The notes below the pieces were generated by a model. The model ran no database searches. It was given only the letters and a program-made list of their open reading frames with translations, and had not been told where the DNA came from. Source: CAJXZP01 sp047610145 (GTDB lineage: Bacteria > Bacteroidota > Bacteroidia > Flavobacteriales_G > Salibacteraceae). From it: a stretch of DNA of 64,000 nucleotides. Where the stretch lies: positions 1 through 64,000 of the forward strand of contig JBLFZF010000001.1 of assembly GCA_047610145.1 (NCBI GenBank), given 5' to 3'. Below are positions 40,886-49,310 of the stretch, piece by piece; the first letter of the stretch is position 1; each line of letters opens with the position of its first letter. A program made the translations under genes and the position numbers.

Positions 40886-42157
40886 CTAAATGCTTTTTTC
40901 GTATTTGTATATAGCTACAATAATAATAACTGCAAATATACTGTAAACAGTCACCTCTGTATAAGTTAAGATTTGTAAAAACTCATTGAAACTAGCGTAA
41001 TCACGAAAGAACAATGAGCTCATAGATAAAAAATAAATTACCGGATAAATGGAGGCTAATTTATGTTGATTTATTGCGGGTAAAATATTGTTTAACGGAA
41101 TGACCAGAAGTTGCAGTGCAAAGCTGAATACTAATATTTGCGATATTTCACCAGAGTAACGCCACTTTTCACTGAAAATAATTTGAAATATTTCAGCTCC
41201 AAATTGATGCACAACGATTATGATTAATCCCGAGGCAGCGAGTAACCCGATTGACATTTTAGTTACTTGTGATTGTATGGACTCTTTTTTTTGATTGCTT
41301 GCCGCTATTTTTTTAAATAGAACTTGGCCTAATGAAACACCAAACATGGAGATTGGGATCAATATTATAGATCTACTGAAGTTATAATATCCTGTTTGTT
41401 CTAAGGTAAATAACAATGACGCCAATACAATTGTGGCTTGTTTTGATACTTCGACCAACAGACTGGGTATACCATAAAATACAGGGAATGATTTGTATTC
41501 TTTGGCAACTGATTTAATCTCTGGCTTGGAGAAATAAATAAGCGATAGATGGTTCTTTAATGCAATCCATACAGTTAGGGCACTGAAACCTGCCCAGCCG
41601 GCTAAATACCCTAATAGCCAGCCCCCACTTAGTTGGATGAATCCAAAAAACAGCATGAAGAAGGAGGTTAATATAGATTGGCTTATTTTGAGGATAGAAA
41701 TCCATTTGAAGGCATCTTTTCGAATCAACCAGTAACTAAGAGACCTTTGCACTCCGACTAGAAAAACAAAAACAGGTGTTACCCATAAAAAATGGATTAA
41801 ACTGGGGTTGTTGAAATAATTGGAAATTTGTTGTTGTGCGAAAAATAGGATGATGCCCGTTAACAGTGTGAAAAATAACGTAAATAATAAGGCTAAAACC
41901 ACGACAGAATTAGCTCGTTTCTCTTCTTTTGGTAAAACCACAGCTTGCCCCAGCTTTCCATCCGACAAGGTTGAGAAGATCTGCATAACACTATTAACCT
42001 GTGCGTAGATCCCTTGTTCCGAAACACTAAATAACCGAGCAATAATTGTGGATGAGGCAAATGGAATAATTTGAGAAACTACAGACCCCGCAAAAAGGGT
42101 AGAAACGTTTTTTCCAAATGCGGAATTGAGTAGTTTATTCTTGAACCTTTTTGACAC
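40886..42157 (-). CDS. Lipopolysaccharide/oligosaccharide flippase (candidate Wzx)
   Basis: The 423 residues contain about twelve hydrophobic segments and the N-terminal FAGSVVSQIIPFASSTIIARLFSVSEQGIYAQ typical of polysaccharide biosynthesis/Wzx proteins of the MOP superfamily. It should flip the undecaprenyl-linked repeat unit across the inner membrane. The start codon is GTG. A consensus -7 box (TATATTTG on the minus strand, 42162-42169) ends only five bases before it, so the message may be leaderless. It is divergent from the GT2 gene. Confidence 0.9.
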   Translation of the reverse strand: MSKRFKNKLLNSAFGKNVSTLFAGSVVSQIIPFASSTIIARLFSVSEQGIYAQVNSVMQIFSTLSDGKLGQAVVLPKEEKRANSVVVLALLFTLFFTLLTGIILFFAQQQISNYFNNPSLIHFLWVTPVFVFLVGVQRSLSYWLIRKDAFKWISILKISQSILTSFFMLFFGFIQLSGGWLLGYLAGWAGFSALTVWIALKNHLSLIYFSKPEIKSVAKEYKSFPVFYGIPSLLVEVSKQATIVLASLLFTLEQTGYYNFSRSIILIPISMFGVSLGQVLFKKIAASNQKKESIQSQVTKMSIGLLAASGLIIIVVHQFGAEIFQIIFSEKWRYSGEISQILVFSFALQLLVIPLNNILPAINQHKLASIYPVIYFLSMSSLFFRDYASFNEFLQILTYTEVTVYSIFAVIIIVAIYKYEKSI

Positions 42158-42161
42158 GGTA

Positions 42162-42169
42162 CAAATATA
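42162..42169 (-). promoter_or_regulatory. -7 box of the candidate wzx gene
   Basis: The minus strand reads TATATTTG, a perfect TAnnTTTG, ending five bases before the GTG start. No clear -33 TTTG is found upstream. Confidence 0.5.
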
Positions 42170-42203
42170 TAAGAGGGTTCAATATATTCTGTGGGATAAG
42201 TCT

Positions 42204-42211
42204 TAATTTTG
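42204..42211 (+). promoter_or_regulatory. -7 box for the right-hand polysaccharide block
   Basis: TAATTTTG matches TAnnTTTG, 22 bases before the GT2 ATG. The -33 region is weak. Together with 42162-42169 it makes a compact divergent promoter region. Confidence 0.5.
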
Positions 42212-42225
42212 TGAAACTATAAACT

Positions 42226-43257
42226 ATGAGCAAAAAGGTATCTGTAATAATCCCAACTAGAAATGAAGAGCAGTTTATTGTGGAAACACTTGAATCTGTA
42301 TTAGGGCAAGATTACCCGAGTTCATTGTTGGAAGTTATCATAGCTGATGGGGATAGTGATGATAATACCCCCAAGTTAATTCAGGGTGTTATTGAAAAGT
42401 TCCCAAATGTAATTCTAATTAATAACCCTGAGCGGGTAGTGCCATTTGCCCTGAATTATGCAATTAATAAAGCTACGGGTGATTTTATTATTCGAATGGA
42501 CTCTCATTCTATTTATCCTGAAAATTACATTTCAACTTTAGTGAAGGAGTCAGAGAACTTAAAAGCCGATAATGTAGGTGCTCGTGTGGTTACTCATCCT
42601 GCAAATAATGGATTAGTTGCCACAGGAATCGCTGCTGCAATTTCACATCCATTAGGTGTAGGGAATTCTAGCTTTAGATTAAAAGGAAAGGAATCACAAG
42701 AAGTAGATACTGTTCCTTTTGGCTGTTTTCCGAGTACTCTTTTTAAAAAAATAGGTTTGTTTGATACTGATTTGATTAGAAATCAAGATGACGAATTTAA
42801 TGGTAGGATAATTAAAAATGGAGGTAAAATATTTCTCGTGCCGAATTTAGAAATTGAATACTATGCTCGAGGCACAATTAGTAAATTGATGAAAATGTTT
42901 TATCAATACGGCTTATTTAAGCCGCTGGTAAATAGTAAGTTAGGATCAGCTGCTACTTTGCGTCAATTTGCTCCTCCTGCATTTTTTCTGTTTCTAATGG
43001 TGGGTTTGTTGGTGCCTGTTATGGGGTTCTATTTTCAGGTTTTGTGGCTGGCTAGTCTATTGTTTTATGTCTGCGTTAATTTGTTGGTGAGTTTTAAGCT
43101 GGCGATTAGCAATTCAAAATATCGAATGGTATTAATACTTCCACTTATATTTCCTCTCATCCATATAAGCTATGGTTACGGGTATTTAAAGGGTTTCGTG
43201 TTAGTTAATTTTTTACGAAAAAATCCCGGGGGTCAAAATTTTGCAACCTCCAGATAA
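42226..43257 (+). CDS. Glycosyltransferase family 2 protein (ExoA-like)
   Basis: The 343-residue protein has a GT-A fold: VSVIIPTRNEEQFIVETLESVL at the start, a SDDNTPKL segment, the metal-binding RMDSHS (about residues 90-95), and NQDDEFNGRIIKNGGKIFLVP with the catalytic-base ED-type motif. Two or three C-terminal membrane helices begin near residue 250. This arrangement resembles succinoglycan ExoA, which adds sugar to a lipid-linked intermediate. It is followed by the second ligase-like gene 13 bases later. Confidence 0.9.
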   Translation: MSKKVSVIIPTRNEEQFIVETLESVLGQDYPSSLLEVIIADGDSDDNTPKLIQGVIEKFPNVILINNPERVVPFALNYAINKATGDFIIRMDSHSIYPENYISTLVKESENLKADNVGARVVTHPANNGLVATGIAAAISHPLGVGNSSFRLKGKESQEVDTVPFGCFPSTLFKKIGLFDTDLIRNQDDEFNGRIIKNGGKIFLVPNLEIEYYARGTISKLMKMFYQYGLFKPLVNSKLGSAATLRQFAPPAFFLFLMVGLLVPVMGFYFQVLWLASLLFYVCVNLLVSFKLAISNSKYRMVLILPLIFPLIHISYGYGYLKGFVLVNFLRKNPGGQNFATSR

Positions 43258-43270
43258 TTGAAAAAGTAGG

Positions 43271-44464
43271 GTGAGAAAAACATGGACAGATCTATCTATT
43301 AAGAAGCTGAATTTATATTTCATTCATGCTTTGGTATTCCTATTGTCTTTTCAAGAAAGGTTTATCCCTCTTGCCCTTGTCGTGTTTCTTGTACTTAATT
43401 TATTTTCGGTGCAATGGACAATTCGAAAACACTATTTTTTAAAAAGAAGAAAGTTCATAGTCTCTTTTATTTCGCTATATCTAATGAGTCTGTTAGGGAT
43501 GTTGTATACCTACAATATTACGGAAGGCTTGTTTGACTTAGAAGTGAAGCTCTCCATTTTGTTAGTTCCTTTATTCGTGCTAACATCCAATATAATAAAC
43601 AAGTATAATGTATATGGAATAATAAAAACGTTCGTTTTGGGAGTATCGCTATCCTTAGTTTTACAGTATTTTATAGCTGGTATTAATTTTTTTGAATTCG
43701 GAAATACGGAGGTTTTCTTTTATTCGTTGTTATCTTATTTTCATCACCCCTCTTATCTTTCTATGTACACCAATTTTGCGATTGCAGCTATTTTGGTGCG
43801 CATGTTTCACTCTAGAGATAAGTTGCAATGGCGGCATTTTTTGTTGTTAGGTTTTTTTGTGGTGAGCGTCTACCAATTATCGTCAAGAGCAGGTTTTTTA
43901 ACCTTAATTGTGCTTTTGGTATATGCTTTTGTATACATTATTTTTCCTATTTTAAAATGGAGAAAACTATTGGTAGCTTTAGTCGGAACATTACTCTTAT
44001 CTGTTGCAATTGTTTATCCAATAGCCAAGTATACCAATGCGATTAGGGTGGTAGATGTATCTACAAGTAAATCTAGTTCTGGGGTTAGGTTAGCTATGTG
44101 GCAGTCATCTATATCTGTTATGAAAGATAATTTTTTATTTGGAGTGGGCACGGGAGATGCGAATAGAGAGCTCCAGCAAAATTTTGCGGAAGATAAAATC
44201 ATTCGAGCGGTTCGTGACAATTTGAATGCGCATAATCAATATATCCAAACCCAAGTAGCGCTCGGTGTTTTGGGTACGTTTTTATTGCTTTGGGGGTTGC
44301 TTTTTCCTGCATGGGTTTCCATTAAAAAAGGAAGGGTAATGATGCCTTTGTTTGCGCTTATATTACTGGTCAATTTCCTGACAGAGAGCATGCTTAATAC
44401 CCAAGCTGGAGTTATTTATTTGGCCTTGTTAAACTCTGTTGTATTCTTTACATATGAAGATTAG
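43271..44464 (+). CDS. Second O-antigen ligase/polymerase family protein
   Basis: This 397-residue membrane protein with a GTG start has about ten hydrophobic segments and a periplasmic loop leading into NFLFGVGTGDANRELQQNF and NLNAHNQYIQTQVALGVLGTFLLLWGL, the Wzy_C/O-antigen ligase signature. With the candidate Wzy at 39512-40879, one may be polymerase and the other the ligase (WaaL type) or a second polymerase; the sequence does not decide which. It lies between the GT2 and DegT genes. Confidence 0.85.
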   Translation: MRKTWTDLSIKKLNLYFIHALVFLLSFQERFIPLALVVFLVLNLFSVQWTIRKHYFLKRRKFIVSFISLYLMSLLGMLYTYNITEGLFDLEVKLSILLVPLFVLTSNIINKYNVYGIIKTFVLGVSLSLVLQYFIAGINFFEFGNTEVFFYSLLSYFHHPSYLSMYTNFAIAAILVRMFHSRDKLQWRHFLLLGFFVVSVYQLSSRAGFLTLIVLLVYAFVYIIFPILKWRKLLVALVGTLLLSVAIVYPIAKYTNAIRVVDVSTSKSSSGVRLAMWQSSISVMKDNFLFGVGTGDANRELQQNFAEDKIIRAVRDNLNAHNQYIQTQVALGVLGTFLLLWGLLFPAWVSIKKGRVMMPLFALILLVNFLTESMLNTQAGVIYLALLNSVVFFTYED

Positions 44465-44482
44465 AAACACTCTTAAAAACAC

Positions 44483-44490
44483 TACCTTTA
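44483..44490 (+). promoter_or_regulatory. Possible -7 box before the DegT gene
   Basis: TACCTTTA differs from TAnnTTTG only at the last base and lies 23 bases before the ATG, in the 48-base gap after the ligase-like gene. It could give the aminotransferase-PGT pair separate control. Confidence 0.35.
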
Positions 44491-44512
44491 CACCGTAATA
44501 AATAAAGTCATT

Positions 44513-45730
44513 ATGATTCCATTTTCACCTCCAAGAATTGATGAGAAAATTATAGCCGAAGTGGTTGATGCCTTGCGCTCTGGTTGGATTACTACAGGAC
44601 CAAAAACAAAGTTGTTTGAAAAGAGGATTACGGAGTTTACCGGAGCTCATGCTACTGTTTGTTTAAATAGTGGTACTGCTGGTATGGAGTTAATGTTAAG
44701 TTGGTTTGGGGTCGGGCCTGGTGATGAGGTTATTATTCCGGCATACACCTATACAGCTACTGCCAATGCTGTAGTGCATAGTGGTGCAACTCCCATAATG
44801 TGCGATGTGAAAGCAGATGATTTTAACATTGATATTTCTAAAATTGCATCGCTAATTAACGAGAAAACAAAAGTTATTATTCCGGTAGATATAGGCGGTT
44901 TTCCTTGTGATTATGACGAACTGTTTGAGTTGGTTAGGGAGGCTAAAGTAAAGTCTAAATTCACTCCTAAAACTGAGGTTCAGGAATTGTTAGGTCGAAT
45001 TATGATTTTAGCGGATGGGGCGCATTCTATTGGAGCAACCTACAAGAAGAGAAATTCGGGAACGTTAGCTGATGCTACTGCGTTTAGCTTTCATGCAGTT
45101 AAAAATTTAACAACTGCTGAGGGTGGCGCAATATCTCTGATGTTGCCTGAAAGATTTGATGCGCAGAGAATGTATGTGGATTTAAATATTAAGGCACTCC
45201 ATGGACAAACTAAAGATGCTTTCGCAAAAGTGAAGAAGGGCGGTTGGAGATATGATGTTGTAGAGGCAGGTTACAAATACAATATGACTGATATTTTGGC
45301 TTCTATTGGTTTGGTGGAGTTAGAGCGTTATGCCGATGATACCATGGTGAAGAGAAGGCATATTTTTGACACTTATAACGCGCTTTTAGATACGTTTGAT
45401 TGGGCATGGACTCCTACAAACGAAACGGAAGAGAAATGGTCAAACTGTCACTTATACTTGCTGCGTATTAAAGGTATTACCGAGCAACAACGTAATTTGA
45501 TTATTTTCGAAATATCTAATCTAGACGTTTCTGTTAATGTGCATTATCAGCCGTTACCAATGCTTTCTTATTACAAGTATAAAGGATATAATATGGACGA
45601 TTATCCAGTATCCTTTAAGAACTATACGCAAGAAATTAGCCTGCCCATATTTTACGACTTGACTGATGAGCAGATTACTGAAGTAGTTGCCGCGGTAGAA
45701 AGTTCAGTGAATAAAGTGCTTAAACTCTAA
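44513..45730 (+). CDS. DegT/DnrJ/EryC1/StrS aminotransferase (WcfR-like)
   Basis: The 405-residue enzyme is a PLP-dependent sugar aminotransferase. Visible motifs are LRSGWITTGPKTKLFE, LNSGTAGMEL, GDEVIIPAYTYTATANAV, the cofactor Asp in LADGAHSIGA (Asp168) and the Schiff-base lysine in FSFHAVKNLTTAEGGA (Lys197). The length and the insertion around residues 140-165 match the Bacteroidota group that includes WcfR of the Bacteroides fragilis capsule, which makes a UDP-4-amino-4,6-dideoxy sugar. The phosphoglycosyltransferase that would use the product follows three bases later. The needed 4,6-dehydratase is not in the window. Confidence 0.88.
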   Translation: MIPFSPPRIDEKIIAEVVDALRSGWITTGPKTKLFEKRITEFTGAHATVCLNSGTAGMELMLSWFGVGPGDEVIIPAYTYTATANAVVHSGATPIMCDVKADDFNIDISKIASLINEKTKVIIPVDIGGFPCDYDELFELVREAKVKSKFTPKTEVQELLGRIMILADGAHSIGATYKKRNSGTLADATAFSFHAVKNLTTAEGGAISLMLPERFDAQRMYVDLNIKALHGQTKDAFAKVKKGGWRYDVVEAGYKYNMTDILASIGLVELERYADDTMVKRRHIFDTYNALLDTFDWAWTPTNETEEKWSNCHLYLLRIKGITEQQRNLIIFEISNLDVSVNVHYQPLPMLSYYKYKGYNMDDYPVSFKNYTQEISLPIFYDLTDEQITEVVAAVESSVNKVLKL

Positions 45731-45733
45731 TTA

Positions 45734-46321
45734 ATGCTAAAGCGCACTTTTGATGTGTTGTCTTCTCTAGTTGTGTTATTGCTAGTGTCTCCTTTTTTTG
45801 TTTTGGTGTCTACGTTAATTATATTCGATTCCAAGGGAGGGGTGTTTTATAAGCAGAAAAGGGTAGGTGAAAACCAAGTGTTGTTTTGCTTATATAAGTT
45901 TAGAACGATGCGGCCAGACTCTGATCAAGTGAAAATTACGGTAGGAGATCGTGACCCTAGAGTAACGAGTGTGGGGTATTACTTGCGTAAATTTAAATTA
46001 GACGAATTACCTCAGCTTATAAATATTCTGAAAGGAGAAATGAGTGTGGTTGGTCCACGTCCGGAAGTAAAACAATACGTAGATTTATATAGTAAAGAGC
46101 AACTTCAGGTATTAACGGTGAAGCCAGGGTTATCTGATTTAGCTACCTTAGAATATGTGAAAGAAAGCGAGTTATTATCCAAGTCTTGTCACCCAGAAAA
46201 AACTTACGTGGAAGAGATTATGCCGGATAAACTCCGGTTAAACCTTAAGTATATTGAGTTGCAAAGCTTTGCTTTAGATCTGGAGATTATTTTTAAAACC
46301 TTTGCAAAGATTATTGGTTAA
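45734..46321 (+). CDS. Initiating phosphoglycosyltransferase (WcfS/PglC-like)
   Basis: The 195-residue protein is a monotopic sugar-1-phosphate transferase of the small PglC type. It has an N-terminal re-entrant hydrophobic helix (about residues 4-30), the KQKRVGENQVLFCLYKFRTMRPDS segment, and the KLDELPQLINILKGEMSVVGPRPE catalytic motif, ending with KPGLSDLATLEY. It moves a phospho-sugar from a UDP-sugar to undecaprenyl phosphate and so starts the repeat unit. It closes the locus, and its stop overlaps that of the convergent SirB1-like gene by four bases. Confidence 0.93.
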   Translation: MLKRTFDVLSSLVVLLLVSPFFVLVSTLIIFDSKGGVFYKQKRVGENQVLFCLYKFRTMRPDSDQVKITVGDRDPRVTSVGYYLRKFKLDELPQLINILKGEMSVVGPRPEVKQYVDLYSKEQLQVLTVKPGLSDLATLEYVKESELLSKSCHPEKTYVEEIMPDKLRLNLKYIELQSFALDLEIIFKTFAKIIG

Positions 46322-47202
46322 TCGCTCCCTTTTTTGGGTTCAATAACTTTGGTTAGCTTTTTAATTTCTGTTGCTTTTTGTAGCTCTCCGTTTTTAGAGT
46401 AAGCATAAATTAAGTTGTTTAACATCCTAGTTAAAATGCTTTTAGAATTGCAGGGTTTGAAATGCTCTTCCTTTTCTTCTACTCCAATTTTTTCTAAAAA
46501 CTCACTTAGTTCTTCGGGTCCAAAAACATCTCCTTTAGAAAAAGGGTTGATGTAAAATAGAACAGGCGAATCTTCAATAGGCGTAGTTATTTGATATGGG
46601 TCTAAGTAAGCTACTACAAAATGACGCGGCAGATTGACCCCATAAATTGGCAAGTCTAACTGACGCCCAATTAATATATAAAGAATAGATAGCGATAGTG
46701 GATTTCCCTTTTTCGTGTCTAAAACATCCTTCAGTACGGAGTTTTGATGGTCGTGAAAACCAGCAATGTTGCCGGAAAAACCATGTACATCAAAAATAAA
46801 ATGGTTGATTAACTTAATCTTCTCTAATGCAGTTAAATAGTCATTCAGCTCTAGCCAAATTTCTTGTGTGTACTTTGTTATTTGATTATTAATGTCATCA
46901 AAAGATAAATTCGGATACTTGTAGTTAGATACTAAAGTAGCGCCCTCTAGAAGGTCTGGTTTGTCTTCTTTCCACCAATTTAATAGGTGTTCTTCTAAGG
47001 AGCCATATTGAATTTCGTGGATTAGATTTTCAATTCTAGACTGAAATATTTGTCCATGACGATTTGTTTCCCAATGAGATTCTAACTTTGGAATGACATC
47101 CTGTCCAAATGACTTTAGTTCGTCTTTAATGTGTCCGTAGATGTCCTCATCTGGATCATCTAAAAGTCGTATTAAAGCATTTATTTCTTTTGGTGTACGC
47201 AC
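46318..47202 (-). CDS. SirB1/transglutaminase-like protein
   Basis: This protein has the SirB1-type transglutaminase-like region (FDVHGFSGNIAGFHDHQNSVLKDVLDTKKGNPLSLSILYI, then DLPIYGVNLPRHFVVAYLD). A C-terminal tetratricopeptide-like end (LNNLIYAYSKNGELQKATEIKKLTKVI) follows. The catalytic Cys of active transglutaminases is not evident, as in other SirB1 members; function is unknown. The longer TTG start at 47229 falls inside a consensus -7 box, so I take the GTG at 47202, giving 294 residues. Confidence 0.85.
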   Translation of the reverse strand: MRTPKEINALIRLLDDPDEDIYGHIKDELKSFGQDVIPKLESHWETNRHGQIFQSRIENLIHEIQYGSLEEHLLNWWKEDKPDLLEGATLVSNYKYPNLSFDDINNQITKYTQEIWLELNDYLTALEKIKLINHFIFDVHGFSGNIAGFHDHQNSVLKDVLDTKKGNPLSLSILYILIGRQLDLPIYGVNLPRHFVVAYLDPYQITTPIEDSPVLFYINPFSKGDVFGPEELSEFLEKIGVEEKEEHFKPCNSKSILTRMLNNLIYAYSKNGELQKATEIKKLTKVIEPKKGSD

Positions 47203-47226
47203 GCTGTGATTAGTTTTACTGTACGC

Positions 47227-47234
47227 CAAATCTA
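47227..47234 (-). promoter_or_regulatory. -7 box of the SirB1-like gene
   Basis: The minus strand reads TAGATTTG, a perfect TAnnTTTG. Its last three bases are the in-frame TTG that an automatic caller would use as start. Transcription would begin near 47221, ahead of the GTG at 47202. Confidence 0.5.
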
Positions 47235-47282
47235 TTTCGATTGTGAGCTTAGTTTAGATCGATGCTCAATTAGTTTTAACAA

Positions 47283-48155
47283 TCAAATTGTTAAGTTATT
47301 CAAAACATGTGTAATAAGTCGTGCTATAGGTAAATCATGGTTCTCACTGAACTTCTTGGTTTTTCTATTCGCTATGATGGCGCAAATGGTACATGCTTTA
47401 TGTCCTAAAGCTTTAGAAAGACCATATAATGCAGAGGTTTCCATTTCGAAATTAGTAACTTTTAAATCGTTGTAAGAGAAGTTAGATAGTACTTCTGGGT
47501 AGTTGGGCATCTGGGGAGCTAAACGAAGTACCCTTCCTTGCGGAGCATAAAACCCAGAGGCAGTAGCGGTGATTCCTTTTAGCGTACCCGTTTCTAGTTT
47601 TTTTACTAATTCAGGGTTTGCGCTAACTACATAGGGTTTAGCCAAATTGCCGTTCCAATTGGCATGTTTGCAAAACGCATCACTAATTTCGGTTTCGTTC
47701 ACATTTAATTGATCGCTATAGAAATGTAATAGGCCGTCAAAGCCCATCGCTTTTTCACTCAAAAGAAAGGAGTCAATGGGTATGTCGGCTTGCAAAGCAC
47801 CCGATGTACCAATTCTTACGATGTTTAAAGATCTTTTTTCTTCTTTAATTTCCTTCGTGTTCAGATCAATATTTACGGCTGCATCGAGTTCATTTAATAC
47901 AATATCAATGTTATCTGTGCCTATTCCTGTTGCAATAACGGTAAAGCGTGTATTTCTATAGGTTCCAGTATGGGTGACAAACTCTCTGTTGGAAACTTTA
48001 AATTCTACGGAATCGAAAAAGGAAGATATGAGCTGAACACGACCCGGATCGCCAACCACAATTATATTATCGGCAATGTTTTCTGGTTTTAAATGAAGGT
48101 GATAAACACTGCCATCTGGGTTAGTGATTAGTTCAGAATCTGCAATTCGTTTCAT
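47283..48155 (-). CDS. Nucleoside phosphorylase (uridine phosphorylase-like)
   Basis: The 290-residue enzyme belongs to the PNP/UDP phosphorylase superfamily. VVGDPGRVQLISSFFD is the phosphate-binding GDPxR motif near residue 35, TGIGTDNIDIVLNEL is the second motif, and NFEMETSALYGLSKALGHKA the ribose- and base-binding segment. It should split nucleosides with phosphate in salvage. The base preference is not readable with confidence, though the sequence looks closer to uridine phosphorylase. It lies 80 bases upstream of the SirB1-like start on the same strand. Confidence 0.9.
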   Translation of the reverse strand: MKRIADSELITNPDGSVYHLHLKPENIADNIIVVGDPGRVQLISSFFDSVEFKVSNREFVTHTGTYRNTRFTVIATGIGTDNIDIVLNELDAAVNIDLNTKEIKEEKRSLNIVRIGTSGALQADIPIDSFLLSEKAMGFDGLLHFYSDQLNVNETEISDAFCKHANWNGNLAKPYVVSANPELVKKLETGTLKGITATASGFYAPQGRVLRLAPQMPNYPEVLSNFSYNDLKVTNFEMETSALYGLSKALGHKACTICAIIANRKTKKFSENHDLPIARLITHVLNNLTI

Positions 48156-48209
48156 TGTTTAAATTTATTATGAAGAACAAAGATGATTATTTTTTTGAGG
48201 TGATAGGAA

Positions 48210-48236
48210 TTGGAAGCCTGTAGAAAATTACTTTTG
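48210..48236 (+). promoter_or_regulatory. Promoter of the Gfo/Idh-rdgB pair
   Basis: TTG (48210-48212) and TACTTTTG (48229-48236) with a 16-base spacer. The leader to the ATG at 48297 is about 55 bases, longer than others in this window. Confidence 0.6.
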
Positions 48237-48296
48237 GCAAAGAACAATCGTTAAAATTCAATTATTGATATTTTGGATACGGACTTTAGATAAGGT

Positions 48297-49307
48297 ATGA
48301 AAAAGAATTTTGCAATTATTGGGTGTGGGCACATTGCTAAACGACATGTGATTCATATAGAAGAGCATGCTTTAGGTAATTTGGTGGGTGTTTATGATAT
48401 CGATTCAGAAGTGATGCATCAGTTCGCTAATGCGTGCGGAGTGAAATCTTATGCCACCTTATCAGAGTTGCTCGCAGATGACTTAGACGTAGTAAATATC
48501 TGCACCCCCAATGGCACACACGCTGACCTTGCCATTCAAGTTATGCGATCGGGTAAAAATGTAGTCGTAGAGAAACCTATGGCTATTTCAGTAGATTCTG
48601 CTAAAGAGATGGAAGCAGTGGCCAAAACTTCGGGAGTGAAAATGTTTGTAGTGAAACAAAATCGATATAATCCACCGGTAAAAAGAGTGAAAGAGCTACT
48701 GGAGAATAAAGTCTTAGGGAATTTATTAATGGTTTCTGTCAATTGTTTTTGGAATAGAAATGCGGATTATTACTTGCAATCTCCTTGGCGAGGTACTGCA
48801 AAGTTAGATGGCGGAACTTTGTATACACAGTTTAGTCATTTTGTAGATATTATTTATTACTTATTTGGAGAGATAGAAAACGTGAATGGGGTGGTGAAAA
48901 ATGTATCTCACAAAGAATTGATTGAGTTTGAAGATTCAGGATCTTTTTCATTTGAAGTAGTGACTGGTGGTATAGGCAATTTTAGTTTTACCACATCTTC
49001 TTACCAGCAGAATATGGAAGGGTCGATTACTATTTTTTGTGAAAACGCGACTATTAAAGTCGGAGGTAAATACCTAAACACGATTGATTATCAGGTGACG
49101 GATGGTTTTGATATTACGGATGTTCCGAATTCTTCGCCAGCAAATAATTACGGGTTTTATGAAGGTTCCATGTCTAACCATGATAAGGTTATTGACAATG
49201 TGATTGAGGCTTTATATGGTAGAGAAGAAGTAATGACTTCTGCCGAAGAGGGAAGGAAAGTAGTGGAAATGATTTCTCAATTTTATGAGGGAGCAAAAAA
49301 AATATAA
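48297..49307 (+). CDS. Gfo/Idh/MocA family oxidoreductase (WbpB/WlbA-like)
   Basis: This 336-residue NAD(P)-dependent dehydrogenase has the Rossmann motif IIGCGHIAKRH at the start, NICTPNGTHADLA, and the catalytic VVEKPMAI. The FVVKQNRYNPPVKRVKELL and GGTLYTQFSHFVDIIYYLFGE segments resemble WbpB/WlbA, which oxidise the 3-hydroxyl of UDP-GlcNAc uronate in surface-sugar synthesis. That substrate is inference. It lies two kilobases after the polysaccharide locus and three bases before rdgB, with its own promoter. Confidence 0.85.
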   Translation: MKKNFAIIGCGHIAKRHVIHIEEHALGNLVGVYDIDSEVMHQFANACGVKSYATLSELLADDLDVVNICTPNGTHADLAIQVMRSGKNVVVEKPMAISVDSAKEMEAVAKTSGVKMFVVKQNRYNPPVKRVKELLENKVLGNLLMVSVNCFWNRNADYYLQSPWRGTAKLDGGTLYTQFSHFVDIIYYLFGEIENVNGVVKNVSHKELIEFEDSGSFSFEVVTGGIGNFSFTTSSYQQNMEGSITIFCENATIKVGGKYLNTIDYQVTDGFDITDVPNSSPANNYGFYEGSMSNHDKVIDNVIEALYGREEVMTSAEEGRKVVEMISQFYEGAKKI

Positions 49308-49310
49308 AAG

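Noticed and set aside
31191..46321. The polysaccharide locus as a prophage or transposon, because of the Gtr pair and strand changes
   Set aside because: No integrase, transposase, terminal repeats or phage structural genes are present; gene content fits a resident O-antigen or capsule locus.
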